NCBI GenBank assembly: GCA_027922465.2
Contig: BQMF02000120.1
Location: forward strand, 372,001-436,000
DNA: 64,000 nucleotides
Source of the DNA: Turritopsis dohrnii
Lineage: Eukaryota; Cnidaria; Hydrozoa; Anthoathecata; Oceaniidae
Reading direction: 5' to 3'
Below the pieces are notes generated by a model. That model was not told the origin of the DNA and ran no database searches. It saw nothing but the letters and a program-made list of their open reading frames with translations. The translations under genes and the position numbers were made by a program. Within the stretch, counting starts at the first letter, position 1. Each line of letters starts with the position of its first letter. Positions 45,524 through 58,200 of this stretch are shown here, one piece after another.

Positions 45524-47576
45524 TTATTATACTGTAGCTAGTTACTTTTGCAAAAGTAGATTTCTAATAATTTCGCTTTCCATTTTAATTTTCTTTGTCT
45601 ATTGGAGGGAGCCGTCATGCATAATACTTTATTGCATTAAAATTTTGTGGCATTAAAATTTTGCGGTCATTTTAATTTCTTGGTTTTCAAGGCCAAAATT
45701 GGGTTTTGTGGCATTTTAATTTCGCGGATGAGGTTAAATGAAGAAATTTGCATTATTTTAATTTCGCGGTTTGGTGAAAACCAACCTTATTCGAACAGAT
45801 TTTGAGACCCATTTAAGATCAAAATTACATGAGTTGAACTGAATACATTTTTTTGTGCATAAGTAAACGAAATAATAAGTTATTTATTGCGGCATTTTAA
45901 TTTTGCAGTTGAACGAAAAATACTTTTTTCGCTGCATTTTCATTCCATGGTTCTTGATTTTTTTGGCAGGGATAAATTCTTATAGCTAAACTAAAAAGTT
46001 ACTTCAAAAAGCACTTTCTGCCATTGTTTAAATTAGTTTTAAAAATATATTTTACTTTAGGAAAAATTATAGAAGAGGAGTATACAATGTATATACATAT
46101 TTAGCATATTTCTTGTTGATATTTTTTGTTCATATTTTTACTTTAGGAAAAAAGATATTTGTTTATATTTGTTAATATTTTTGATAGGATTTAAAAAAGT
46201 TTAAAAAGATCTATCTATCAGCACTCATGACCGGTATATTTTCAAAGAAACCGACTCACTATTTGGAGAGTGAAAAGTTTGGCAGAAACTGATGTGATAA
46301 AAAAATGAGATAAAATGAAAACTGTACCATCAAGCATGCCAATTGTGAAACCCCATGTGAAGTTTTAGTTTCAGATGAGTTCACATGACGGATCACAATT
46401 AGCATGTTTGATGGTACAAGGTTTTCTATAGGAGGCATATCAAAAATATTTAGAAAAATTCCCTTAAGTGGAGAAATTTTGGCCCGGAAGAGATTTGGCG
46501 CAAAATGCCAAAAATCGCCAAGTAAAATTGTTTTCTCGCCTGAACCATATTTAATCTGCATCAGATTTATTTATTTATTTCTAACCTGCACCAAGTTAAA
46601 TCCACATCAATTTTCATTTTCATTTTTTTCTTGCCATGCTAAATTTAACTTTTCACTGGCCCCAAAATCCATACCATATTGACTTTTTGAATGGTCATAA
46701 CATTCTAGTCAATAGTCAAAATATTGTTTTTCTACGATTACCGACTCTCCAAAATTCTTACTGCGCCAAATTCAATCCATGCAAAATTTAAAGAAATTCT
46801 CGCTGTGCCAAAACAAATCCGCTCTAAATTTAAAAAACTCCACCGTGCACCACAAATCCACGGTGCACTAAATTAAATCTGAGCCAAATTAAATTCTCAA
46901 CTTAAAGTTTTCAATAACATTTTTCAGGGAACTTGTTTGACAAACACTTGTTCAACAATTCCTTTTCCATTGTTTTATATTTCTGTTCTTTGTTTTCCAG
47001 ACAACAGAAAGACTTGTCATACAAATAAACTGTCGATCAAATGTTTGTCAAACAAGTGAGATGCCTCCCATTTTTCTTGCCCACTCTGTCACTTTTAAGA
47101 GACTAATTTTTAACTGATATCGGTATACAGATTATTGGCTAAACAATATTGAATAATAACTATTTGTTGAATTCTAGCTAGCTTGCTGTCTGTCTTATTT
47201 CTAAAGCCAAAAACTGTGTACTTTCTGAACTACAACTTTTGACTTCATAGCTCTTGGAATTTCCTTTTAAACTACGAAAATAAACATTAGAAAGGAGACT
47301 TATAATATGCAATAGGCAATAAATAAATCCAAATAATAGCAGAAAACAAATTCCATCAATAGGAAAACGAAGTTCCCCACACTAAGCTGCTCCCAGCAGC
47401 AAAAAACGCTTTGAGTTTTTTTGCGTAGTTCTGGTTACCATCTTTAATTTTTCCCGTGAACGGAAAACTGTTTCCGCAAGGTCCGTAATCGTAACAGAAC
47501 ATTTTTACCTCCGATTTTGCCCGCCGTGGATCTGCAGAAGAAGGCATTTGACATGGAGAATGAGAGGAAAGACAGA
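45524..47576. other. 3' flank of the two-ORF unit; short repeats and foldbacks
   Basis: At 45635-45960 a GCATTTTAATTTCGCGG-type motif recurs about five times in one orientation. At 46324-46420 GTACCATCAAGCATG and CATGTTTGATGGTAC form a foldback with AATTGTGA/TCACAATT inside. At 46930-47059 CTTGTTTGACAAACA and TGTTTGTCAAACAAG bound another small foldback. No gene was recognised, apart from coding-like sequence starting near 47525. Confidence 0.55.
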
Positions 47577-48050
47577 GAAGAAAAACAGAGCAGCAATATA
47601 ACGTACGTGAATCTGTTGGCAAATTAACTCCACAACGGAAAAAATCAAGTGGAGATTTGAGAGCATTGCCACCTTTAAAAGGAAAGTTACCAATGTCGAA
47701 AAATGTCATAGTTCAGGATGTTGTTGGTGAGGAGGCAGGAGCTGTGAAAAAAAGTTTCATCAAGAAAGTCGTTTTTGAAAGCGTCTTTGGAATATAGCAA
47801 GAACGAATCAGAATTGTCGAAGAAGGGAAATGCTTCACCAACATGCAGTAGGCAATCGAGATTGGAAAATTTGCCTCCATTGTCAATGCAAAGAGCGTAT
47901 ATCAGTTTGCCTTACCAAAGCGGAAGTGCTGAAAAAATTGACATCACATATATGAATCTGAGTGCTCATTGGAGGATGACATCGAAGAATTGATGAAAGG
48001 ATTTGATAAATTTGACGCGAAGCAAACATCTTCACGTAAAAAAGTAATGT
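47577..48050 (+). repeat. Left arm of large inverted duplication, coding-like
   Basis: This arm matches 48716-49188 on the opposite strand over about 474 bp with few differences. On the plus strand it reads LTPQRKKSSGDLRALPPLKG, then after a frame change SKNESELSKKGNASPTCSRQ, SRLENLPPLSMQRAYISLPY and a Glu/Asp-rich end. The frame change falls at a run of seven A in both arms. It looks like C-terminal exon sequence of a Ser/Lys-rich protein, possibly related to the nearby coiled-coil genes, but this is not established. Confidence 0.7.
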
Positions 48051-48715
48051 TTCGACCTTACATATTCTCAATCAAAACAGAACAATAATTACGTCACGCT
48101 AAATTTGCTGTTTTAGAATGTTAACGTCAACAGTAGTGTCACCTTTAGCATACCCCCCTCCTCCCCCTCAATGGTTGACGTCATTTGTAAACAATCCCAT
48201 AGTAAATGACATGAAATCTCTTTCGATATATTAAAGGGAACTTTTGAAATATGAAAAGATTTGTAAAGCTTTCCAAGTCGTGGGCTTTTCAATTTTTCTT
48301 CCCCTTTTATGCCATGTTCTACATAAAATTTATTTGTTTTGTGTTTTTAAGCTTGGCATGTTGTTCATGTCTTCATAAACATTCATAAAATTAATGCCTT
48401 AAAGAGATGGCGTAAAAGACGACCAATAAAGGTGCGTCATCTCGAACTCTAAATGTGAAGAAAAGTGAGGTCATCATAAATCCCAAAAATTTGAACCAAT
48501 ATTTTCCAAACCTTTGCAGTAAATAAGTAAATACAAGACCATTCATAATTTCGAGGTTGGCAAGGTCAAGGAAAAATATGATAATATTAAATATAAATAT
48601 ATTAAAATTAAATAATAATAACAACAATAATGATAAAAAATAAATAATAGTAAATAAAGAAAAATAATAAAATATAAGTTTGTTCAGCACTTTTTTAGTG
48701 CATGCCTGTGATGGA
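48051..48715. other. Spacer between the inverted arms
   Basis: AT-rich sequence of about 665 bp; the minus-strand 99-codon frame here is low-complexity (F, I and L runs) and not convincing. Confidence 0.5.
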
Positions 48716-49188
48716 ACATTACTTTTTTACGTGAAGATGTTTGCTTCACGTCAAATTCATCCAATCCTTACATCAATTCTTCGATGTCATCCTCCAATGA
48801 GCACTCAGATTCATATGTGATGTCAATTTTTTCAGCACTTCCGCTTTGGTAAGGCAAACTGATATACGCTCTTTGCATTGATAATGGAGGCAAATTTTCC
48901 AATCTCGATTGCCTACTGCATGTTGGTGAAGCATTTCCTTTCTTCGACAATTCTGATTCGCTCTTGCTATATTCCAAAGATGTTTTTAAGAACGACTTTC
49001 TTGATGAAACTTTTTTTCACAGCTCCTGCCTCCTCACCAACAACATCCTGAGCTATGACATTTTTCGGCATTGGTAACTTTCCTTTTAAAGGTGGCAATG
49101 CTCTCAAATCTCCACTTGATTTTTTCCGTAGTGGAGGTAATTTGCCAACAGATTTACGTCCGTTTTATTGCTGCTCTGTTTTTTTAAC
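48716..49188 (-). repeat. Right arm of large inverted duplication, coding-like
   Basis: This is the mirror copy of 47577-48050. Its minus-strand frame 48977-48768 reads SKSESELSKKGNASPTCSRQ and ends SECSLEDDIEELM with a stop, while the left arm has a Met/Asn-containing variant with shifted frame near the same point. The right arm keeps the frame further and is probably nearer the ancestral state. Confidence 0.7.
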
Positions 49189-50085
49189 ATTTGAAATGCC
49201 GGTTATGAGAATGTTCCAAAGTGACACAACTATTGATTTGTCCTAATTTATCATACTGAATCGAGAGCTGTCTTAAAATAAGTCATTTTCGTAAAAAACA
49301 ATTTTGAATCACACTTAAATTGAATTTTATGTTCCTTAGTCAATCAAGATATCCCTTGAAGCTTTGCGGTGCAGTTACCTCGATGCACTGAATTTTTGCA
49401 CATCTTTATTCGCACAAATAATGGAGAAATAATCATAAGCAATAAGGCTATAATCATTTTCAACCCCAAGATTTAACCTTTTTTAAAAATATTTAAAAAA
49501 ACGGATCACTTTCCATATCCTGTTTGTTATTGAAAATCTCAGACTTTCTCCTTCCAGCTAAGAATGATCTTTCATTTGATCACAGAACGAAACGACTCAT
49601 TTTGCACACAAAAGTTTCATAATACTTATCCTCGTGTCGACGTTTATTTTGTGAGCTTTTTTCCTATCATTCATCTGGTACTCAATTTGAAGAAAACGCC
49701 ATGACTGTAGACTTGTGACCAGGACTGTGCTACTCTTCGTAAAAAGGGCTTACAGCTTCTGTTGGCGCGGTTGAAGAATGTTAGATTGTTTGGAGTGGCA
49801 CACATGTTACTGTTGGATGGTTTCATGACGTCACAGGCCCGTTCCAAAAAAGATTGTGCCCAATTTTTTCGTCACTCCATTGTCTGTATCGCTGACCTCT
49901 GGTGTGCCAGCCAAACACGCTACCGTTATGCCTCTGTTGCTTGTTGTCCAAAATGCTTAGTCATTTCGTTTTTTATATCTAGTTTTCAAAGCCCAGTCAA
50001 CGGTGGTCCTGGAAAAATAATAATAATAATAATCACAAAAATTAAAATTAAGGAATTGGCAATGGAAAGTGAGCCTGTGTTGTAG
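49189..50085. other. Intergenic, no gene supported
   Basis: The 107-codon plus-strand frame at 49762-50085 has no family features and ends in a low-complexity ATAATAAT run. Nothing else is recognised. Confidence 0.45.
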
Positions 50086-50089
50086 AGCT

Positions 50090-50760
50090 CAAAAAACTGA
50101 TAAAAAAAGTATAGGGTTGTTTTGTGACGACCACCCGTTGCAGAGAATCGTTGATCAAAGATTTTGATGACGTCCAAAGATGAGGATGCAAAAGATGGGG
50201 AATATAAAACAGAAATCCAGAGATGGGAAGACGATAGGAAATACAAAAAAGGAAATCGAAAATCTTGAAAAACAAATTGAAGACCAAATCACGAAAGAAA
50301 CGAGATAATCCTGCTAAGGTCATTAATTCAAAAAAAAGAAAATGAAATTTTAAAAGGATTAGAATAAACAATTAGAAGAATCAGATGAAAATGTAACAAA
50401 ATTAAGTAAAGAATTAGTGGAATTGAATGAGAAATTACATCAAACAGAGAAAGGGTCATTTAAAATAAACCTCAAATGTTAAAATTACGAAGAAAAACAC
50501 AAATGCAAAAGAACGACATCAAAAAACTGAAGAATGAAATTGAACTGGTGGGATTGGCAGTGAATGCTCCATTTACTAAGAAGCAAAAATGTCACAAAGG
50601 TGAGGATCGTATCTGATTTAAGGCGTAAGATTTCATTCGTTCTAATCAGATCAGTTGTGACTTGTCTGAGAGGTGAACGAGCAAGTCGCTTCTTTACCCC
50701 AGATCAAGCTACCCGGAAAGATCAGAAATTGACAGATATCTTGACGTCAGTTGAGAAGTG
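50090..50760 (+). pseudogene. Decayed coiled-coil coding stretch
   Basis: Across shifted frames the plus strand reads DEDAKDGEYKTEIQRWEDDR, KKENEILKGLE, KQLEESDENVTKLSKELVEL, KNDIKKLKNEIELVGLAVNA and finally RIVSDLRRKISFVL with RFFTPDQATRKDQKLTDIL. The charged heptads and small indels that restore sense indicate an eroded coiled-coil gene. It may be related to the copies at 39.6-41.6 kb; direct relation was not shown. Confidence 0.45.
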
Positions 50761-50764
50761 ATTT

Positions 50765-52271
50765 CTTTTCTGTTTAATAAACCGTTTATAAGAGCATGCC
50801 GGTATTGCCACCAGTATATGACATAATGTAAGGAATGAAAATTTTTGGGAAAAAAAAACTTTTCCTGGAATACACGCAGATAATAACACAAACGTGGAAA
50901 GTATGTTCTTAAAGGGACGTTCACTGCACTGCATCACATGTCTAACAAAACGATCTATTTAAGCGGTTTACCTTTCCTTTAATGATAGTATCGACAGTCA
51001 TCAATTAAAAATGATCTTCATTGTCATGTGTTAAAACGAGGGAGAAAACATGTTAATACGATAGCATTATATGTCGATAAATAGAATCTTTCGTTTAACT
51101 ATCAAATCCGACTTTGTTTTGGTGCGAATTACTTGATTGTAAATTTTCCTTAAAATAAAAAACCGAACAGAAAGGAGTTGAAAATACGATGATTCGACAA
51201 CGAATGCTCACCTTGTAACTAACTGCCTAAAAAAGAAAAGAAAAAAAATCCATTGTCAGAAAATGCTGAGTCAGCACTCTCTACTTATACACTCATTCAC
51301 TCATTTCCAATCGCTAAAATAATTTGTCATTCTTATTTTTATCAAGTTGTCACGTCGAAACGAGGCTAGGAGGAGAAGTGGAGAAGGAAGAATTGGGAAC
51401 ATTGGCAATGAGTTTGACAATAAATCGTACAGTGAAACCTTATAGTAAGACCGACATCTTAAGGGGAATGGAAAGTTTATCATCTCAGAGAGGTGTCCTC
51501 GCCATTTTGAGTTAGTAGTGCCAAGGAATAGTTAAGCGTCCGTTATAGGAAGGTGTCGGTTTTATGCGATGTGCTTGTTAAGGAGGTTCTAACATACATC
51601 CATTTAACAGGGTTTCTTGCACATCGATTTACATTGAATAGCAGGGTAAAGGTATAAAACACATAAAGAAATTCTAAGATAAAAATCTTTGGGCTCAAAT
51701 CAAGTCCTAGTCAGATAATATTACAAAACTATCGCGTAGTAATTCCTAGCTTGTATCAAGACGCGTATTTCATAAGAAACTTGTTGGTCGCTAGATAGTT
51801 CGTTAAAGAGAGCGAATGTTGTGATTTCTTCTTAGGTTTTCCTCAGAGAGAGAGTTTTAGAAACCTGATATATCTCGAAGAATTTCTTAGATTTTCACCT
51901 AGAGTTTCTTATAAAAACGCGTACCGAACACAGTTATTAAATACAGTCAGAAAATATTCATGTATCATACTATATACTGCATATAAACAATGTATATACT
52001 GGAAGAAACAAATCCAGATAAATATTTTCTTGTATTATATCTTCTCAATACTCGGTAACATGGATTTATTAGTTCAATAATTTTTTTACAAACATGAAGA
52101 TTATAATAGCCAAGTCAACTGCAATGATATCTCCTGACAAGGTTACAATAAGATTATAAATAATTTTTCTAACTGTTTGAAGTCATTGCTACCCTGAGCC
52201 TTTTATCAAAATGGACGCACCAAAATGGACGCACCCAGCATAAAATGGGAGACACAATCTATTTCAGATCG
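50765..52271. other. 3' flank of the mucin-like gene
   Basis: No gene is seen. On the minus strand an AATAAA near 52068-52063, about 205 bases beyond the stop codon, could be the polyadenylation signal. A short direct repeat ATGGACGCACC lies at 52211-52235. Confidence 0.5.
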
Positions 52272-55200
52272 TTAATAATCAGGAACGTTACGAAATTCTG
52301 TCGTTACCACATTCTTTGGTAGATACATACTACGAGCTCTTAATTTTCCTGTGTGATGTGGACTCCATAAACTGCTTCCACCACTTCCACCATCTACACT
52401 ATCCGCCTCCTCGATCCTACAAAGTAAATCAAGAAAAAAGGAATTAAAGACAGCCTTTATTCTATAAATCAGCGACAAGGAAGGGTGGGAGAAACGGTGA
52501 CTGCACCCATTGTAAAGATAAGGGAGTTAAGGGAGACAAGGGAGATAAAAGAGATACACAGTCGGCAAAATCGCAAAAATGTCACTACGACGAAGAGCAT
52601 TTTCATTGAGATTGTGTGTATATTTCTATAGAAACGCACTCTCTCGCTGTAATCTTTGAACAAATGCACCGGATGGGTAAAGCAAGATAAGGGAGTAGGT
52701 ACAGCGATGTATTGGGGTAAAATATTTCTTACTCTTTGCGACGTTTTCTTCTCACCACAAGAAATACAACGATTACGATAATTAATAGAAGCAATCCAAC
52801 CACAACAGAAACCAACACTGCAATCAGAGTCTCCGTATCATCTAAATACCACGTGACACATTTACAGAAACAATTTAACTCGACACTGGACTTAAAAGTT
52901 GCTGAATTTTAAGACTTCAAGTCCAAAGTCACTAATCAGTTGCTTAGCAACTACATGATACAAGCTTTATGGCAGACACGATTTTAAAAACTCAAGCCTG
53001 ATGATCATCACAGGATGTTTGTTTACTGCGTATATAGTTAAACAACTAAAAATTGTCTAAATGTTGCACCCCAGGTTGATGATAAAGTGTTCGCTTTTAT
53101 ACAATAAGAACTCAAGGGAAATAAAAGAAACCTGAGGATGAAGTGCAAGTAAAACCGTCTCCTTTATAGTTGCTTTTGCAAGTACATGTGTATGACGTCA
53201 CTGTATTTGTACAATATGCGTTGCTATGACAACGATGGAGACCAGTGCTGCATTCGTCTTCATCTGCAATATAACAGGATCAAAGTGAGCATGATAATTT
53301 CGAGTAGCTATCAGTTATATCAAGTCAACTCGACTCAAATCCAATAGTTTTACCTTGAATGAGAATCGAAGATGGTACCACTGAAGCCCTTATATTGTTG
53401 TGTGATAAGACGTTTAAATTGTCTTGGAAGTTTACCAACAGTCTATTTTGTAGCACGTTCAAAGGTGTGGTAAAAGTGTCTCGAAAACGCACCCGATACT
53501 GAACTTTCAAATTCGATGACGTGTTTCTGAAAAGGAATATAGGAAAGTCTCATACTAGAAACTCGATAAATGTTTTTATTGGATAACGAAAACATTGTCA
53601 GAGAAAGAGCTTACTTCAATGACAAGACCTCCACGGACAAAGTTGTTGCTTCCAACTGCAAATATGTTTGATATAGCTAAAAAAATTTGAGGTGAAAGTT
53701 AAAATACAGTGTGCTAGGAGCACTAATAACATTCATTTGGAACGATGAAGGAATGGTGAACGTACAGCTTGTTGTATGGCATCTGACAAGCCGTTATCAT
53801 CAACAATATTGGAAACGAGTGCGCCAGCATTTTGATTCGAAGGTGTACCACCGTTAAAAGTGATATCGTATAAAGTTATGTTAGCAGATACTATCTTGAC
53901 TTCTGTGAAAAAAACAACAACAATTTGCATATTATTTTCTTGTTTACGGACCTTCGAAATGTTTTTTCTTTATAAAGCAGTAATATGCTGCTTTATGAGT
54001 GATAGTTATGTTGCATTGGCACTATCCACAGATCTCTCTCGAATCAGAGGCTAATAACACTGACGGGGGAACGTAATGAGAAATCCTTGGTGGAAACACG
54101 TCACTTGGAATCAAAGTTAAAATGGCAGAAAGATCAGGTGAAGAAAATGAAGGTGAATACTTGCGGACATCTTCACGTGAATATATCGACAAAAGTAACA
54201 CTTACGATTAGGAGAATTTGTCGTGTAAGGCGTTGATGTTGTTTCTAAATGTAACACATAAAAATGAATATTAATGAAGAAATACAGAATAATACTCAAT
54301 GCTTAACCAGGCTCTTCAGTTCTGATAATAATGTTATTAATAGGTCGTTCTGCATTTTATAACCTTCCCCTTTTTTGTACTACAAAAGGTGCATAGCTGT
54401 TTCAAATACTTAATTAAACAGTCAAGTTAGATATCCAACCCGCTCTCAATTGGAAAGCTTAATATGCGTGGATCAATCAACACTGTTATAGTCGCTAGCG
54501 ACCGAAACAGGAATGTGTCAAGGCTATTACCTATACATAACGATTTCCCATCTCCAGTGAACCCTTGTGGACACTGACAATAAAACGAACCAATCGTATC
54601 GATACAAACGGCACTCGAATGACACGTGTTCAGTTCGGAATTTATACACTCGTTTACGTTCTCACATTTATTCTTCTGTGTAGACATTGGTTGGTAACCT
54701 TGACGACAGTAACATTGGTAACCAAGTGCTGTATCGTTACAAAGTTGTTCACAGTTGCCTGGGCACAAACCTATATCGCGAGAAAGAAAAACATAATTTT
54801 TTTAAAAATCACTTGATCAGCAGCCAGTAAAACATTGCGATTTCATCAAATGGAAAATGCATAGATTTGATATTGAAAAGTGCTCGTGTAAAGTGTACAC
54901 GTAATTATCTGAGAATGAGAAATTACCTCGACAAGTAAAGGACCCTTCTGGTTCATTAAAACATGTCTCATTTGTGTTACAGTTGGCTGTTCCTAAGATA
55001 CATTCATTATCTTCCAGACATGTTTTTCCATCAATTTGTAACGTGTAGCCAGTTCGACAGGAACAAAAGAAACTCCCGCCAGTATTGACGCAATTTTGAA
55101 AGCAGCCATGATTTCCATTGCATTCATTTATATCTAAAAAAGAACATCTAACATGTTTACACATCTCAGAAGTTTTTTATAATCTTCACACAAGTTGCTG

Positions 55201-58200
55201 TCGCAGTAAAAATGTACCTTCACAATTTTTCCCATCTCCAATATAACCGTCTTTACAAGAACAAGTATAAGATCCAACTGTGTCCGAACATGTTGCGTTG
55301 TCATGGCATACATTCCTATCAACAACGCATTCATTGATGTTTAGACATTGCTTGTTGTTTTCTTGATAACCTGGCTGACAGCTACACACAAATGAACCAT
55401 CAGTGTTGTTGCAAATTTGACTGCAGCCAGATGTGTTTTGTTTACACTCATTGATGTCTAAAATCATATCAGTAGTGATATAGATTGGAGGTTTCCCCAT
55501 ATAATAATCGTAAAAAGTGTCTCTCGCCTATGAGTAATATATGGGGAAACCTCCAATCTATATCATCCACTCGGCAGCCATGAATTACCATGGGAACAGG
55601 GGAAAGGTGGGGATCAAACATCAACGAAAATATAATATTTGTTAAAAACAAACTAATAAATACTTACCAATACAATTGGAATTCTTCTTTTCATACCCAG
55701 GATTACAGTTACAAACATATCCTCCATTAGTATTCTGACAAACTGAATGGTTTTGACAACTGTAACTGCCAAAGATACATTCATTTACATCACTACAAGT
55801 TTTACCATCAGCATTCAATGTATAGCCGTTCTGACATGAACAGATATATGAACCAACAATATCTGTGCATATGTCTTGACAGCCATGATCACCTTTACAT
55901 TCGTCAGTGTCTGAAAACATCATTATTAGTTGAAAATAAATTATGGCAAATTAATAAATACATCAATGAATATATATATATATAATAATATCAGTCAACC
56001 TCGTACCCAGGGTTTCTTGCCTTTTGATAAAGTTGTAAAATCACTGTGCATAAACACATGTATTTTTATCCTTTATTCAAAATGTCAACAGTACTACCAA
56101 AACCTTAGATCAATAAGTAACATAAACTTTTGAAATGATGCATTTTAAAATTGTTTTTTAGAAAGAGAATATTATATACAGTGTCTGCTTATGTACAAAG
56201 TCATGAAAGATGCCATTGTCTTTTTGAAGTCCATTTTTGAATTTGACGAAATTTTTTATTAATGCTGGGCAACAAGTTAGGTAAATTCTGACCTTGGTTA
56301 CTTATAAAAAAAATGTATACATTCACTGATCATATAGACATAGGTTATAAAACTGAATGAGTTTATTTTGTATCCACTCATATGAATACAAAATAATATA
56401 AGAACAATATAAAGTGAATAAACATTCCATCTTATATGTTTTATAAAGAGATACACTTGACCTTTTTACTAAATTAGCATATTTATTGACAAAACAAATA
56501 AATGTTGTTTTTTATCTTATGTGTCTTACTGTAGCGAATAATTTTTTACAAAACTAGCATATTTATGTACCTGTGCATGTTGATCCATTTCCAGTAAAAC
56601 CTAGATTACATGTGCATTGTGCATTTGCTGCTACATAACTGCAAGTTGCATTTGGATGGCATAACTCTCTATCACTGAGACAAGGATTTATTGGTTGGCA
56701 AGTTACTTGATCCAAACTTAACTGGAAACCGGGTTGGCAACTGCACTTGTAAGATCCTACCGTGTTGTTGCATAAGGATGTACAAGCAGGAACATTAAGT
56801 GCTACTCGATTTGCTTCCATACATTCGTCAATATCTACGAAAGCATTTAAAATAACTAAACAATTTGTGTGCAAGAAAGATGAAAACACTATTCTATAAT
56901 TAGCTCAGAACAAAAACAACTACAATCAATTAATATTTGAATAAGAATGAAACCCAGTCTCCTGACATGGAATCCCACAAGTTTTCATTTCAATGTACTC
57001 GTGAATTATTAAGTGTTCTCAGGAAAATGCAAGTTCCCTTGTTAGAATATAACTTCCAATTAAATTACCTTCACATGCTGTTCCATTTCCAGTAAACCCA
57101 AATTTACAAGAACATTGAAAACCTCCATTTGTGTTTACACACGAGGCATTGCTATGGCAATTGTTCACATTACTCGAGCATTCATTTATATCGTTACAAG
57201 TTCTGTTATCTGAATTTAGAGAAAAACCAGATTGACACGCACAAGTGAATCCTCCCATTTTGTTTACGCATGTTTGTTGACAGTTGTCTGTTTGTTCAAC
57301 ACATTCATCCACATCTGAAAGAGGTTAAATTAAGTCAGTGAAACTTCTATATTCTATTACCTTCTTTACCAGAACTCAATCAGTCAATCAGTTTTTAAAT
57401 CAATATAAATAGATGAACAAGCTCTCAATGCAACTACCATGCAAATACCTTCCATCTTTGTTTCTGCTTAATTGGCTATTTTCTCTTCCCCTAGTCAAAA
57501 TTATGCCACCATACATTTTTTTCTTTGTTTTAAAAAAGCGAATATAACGAAATTTCTTCTTTGTTTATTGATAAGTACACAGTTACATACAACCAAATAT
57601 ATATGATTATATCACTTGTTGTATGTAACTGCAATGACCAAATAAACGGTCATTTCCAAATAAATGCCCCTGTCCAAATAAAGGTAAAGTTAAAATGCAG
57701 GGTAAGTCTGCAAAATTATAACATGGACCAGGGGCATTTATTAGAAATTAGAGAAATTTAAAAAAAATAATTTGAAACAAGAAAATGGGAGTAAAACCTA
57801 CGAATTAATTTTTGCTAAGGATATTCTATGACCCTCATTGATATCGCTTTACTGAGCAGTTCCCAAACATTTCCCAAAAGTAATCACCTTATTTGAGTAA
57901 TTGCCCCTGTTTGAATAACTGCTCAGGACAAATTTTAGATTTAAAAAAAAAAAAAACTTAAAAAAACACACTTGCAAGGCGATCAATCTGTCACTTGGGG
58001 GTACATTTCATACTTTTCTTAACTTATAATACGGGCTTTAGGAATAAACTTACCAATACAAACACCACTTGAGTTTCTACGGTAACCATCCAAACAGCGA
58101 CACTCATATGAGCCTTCCGTATTAATGCAAGATTCATATGACTTTTGGCATATTGCTGCATTATTACACTCATTAACATCCTCACAGTGTGTAAGATTAA

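Noticed and set aside
48391..48690. 99-codon minus-strand hydrophobic frame
   Set aside because: It is low-complexity translation of an AT-rich run between the inverted arms.
49762..50085. 107-codon plus-strand frame
   Set aside because: No family features; it ends in an ATAATAAT simple repeat and has no supporting splice or promoter signal.
55930..56133. 67-codon plus-strand frame near the mucin-like gene
   Set aside because: It is antisense to an intron and overlaps the solo TIR-like sequence.
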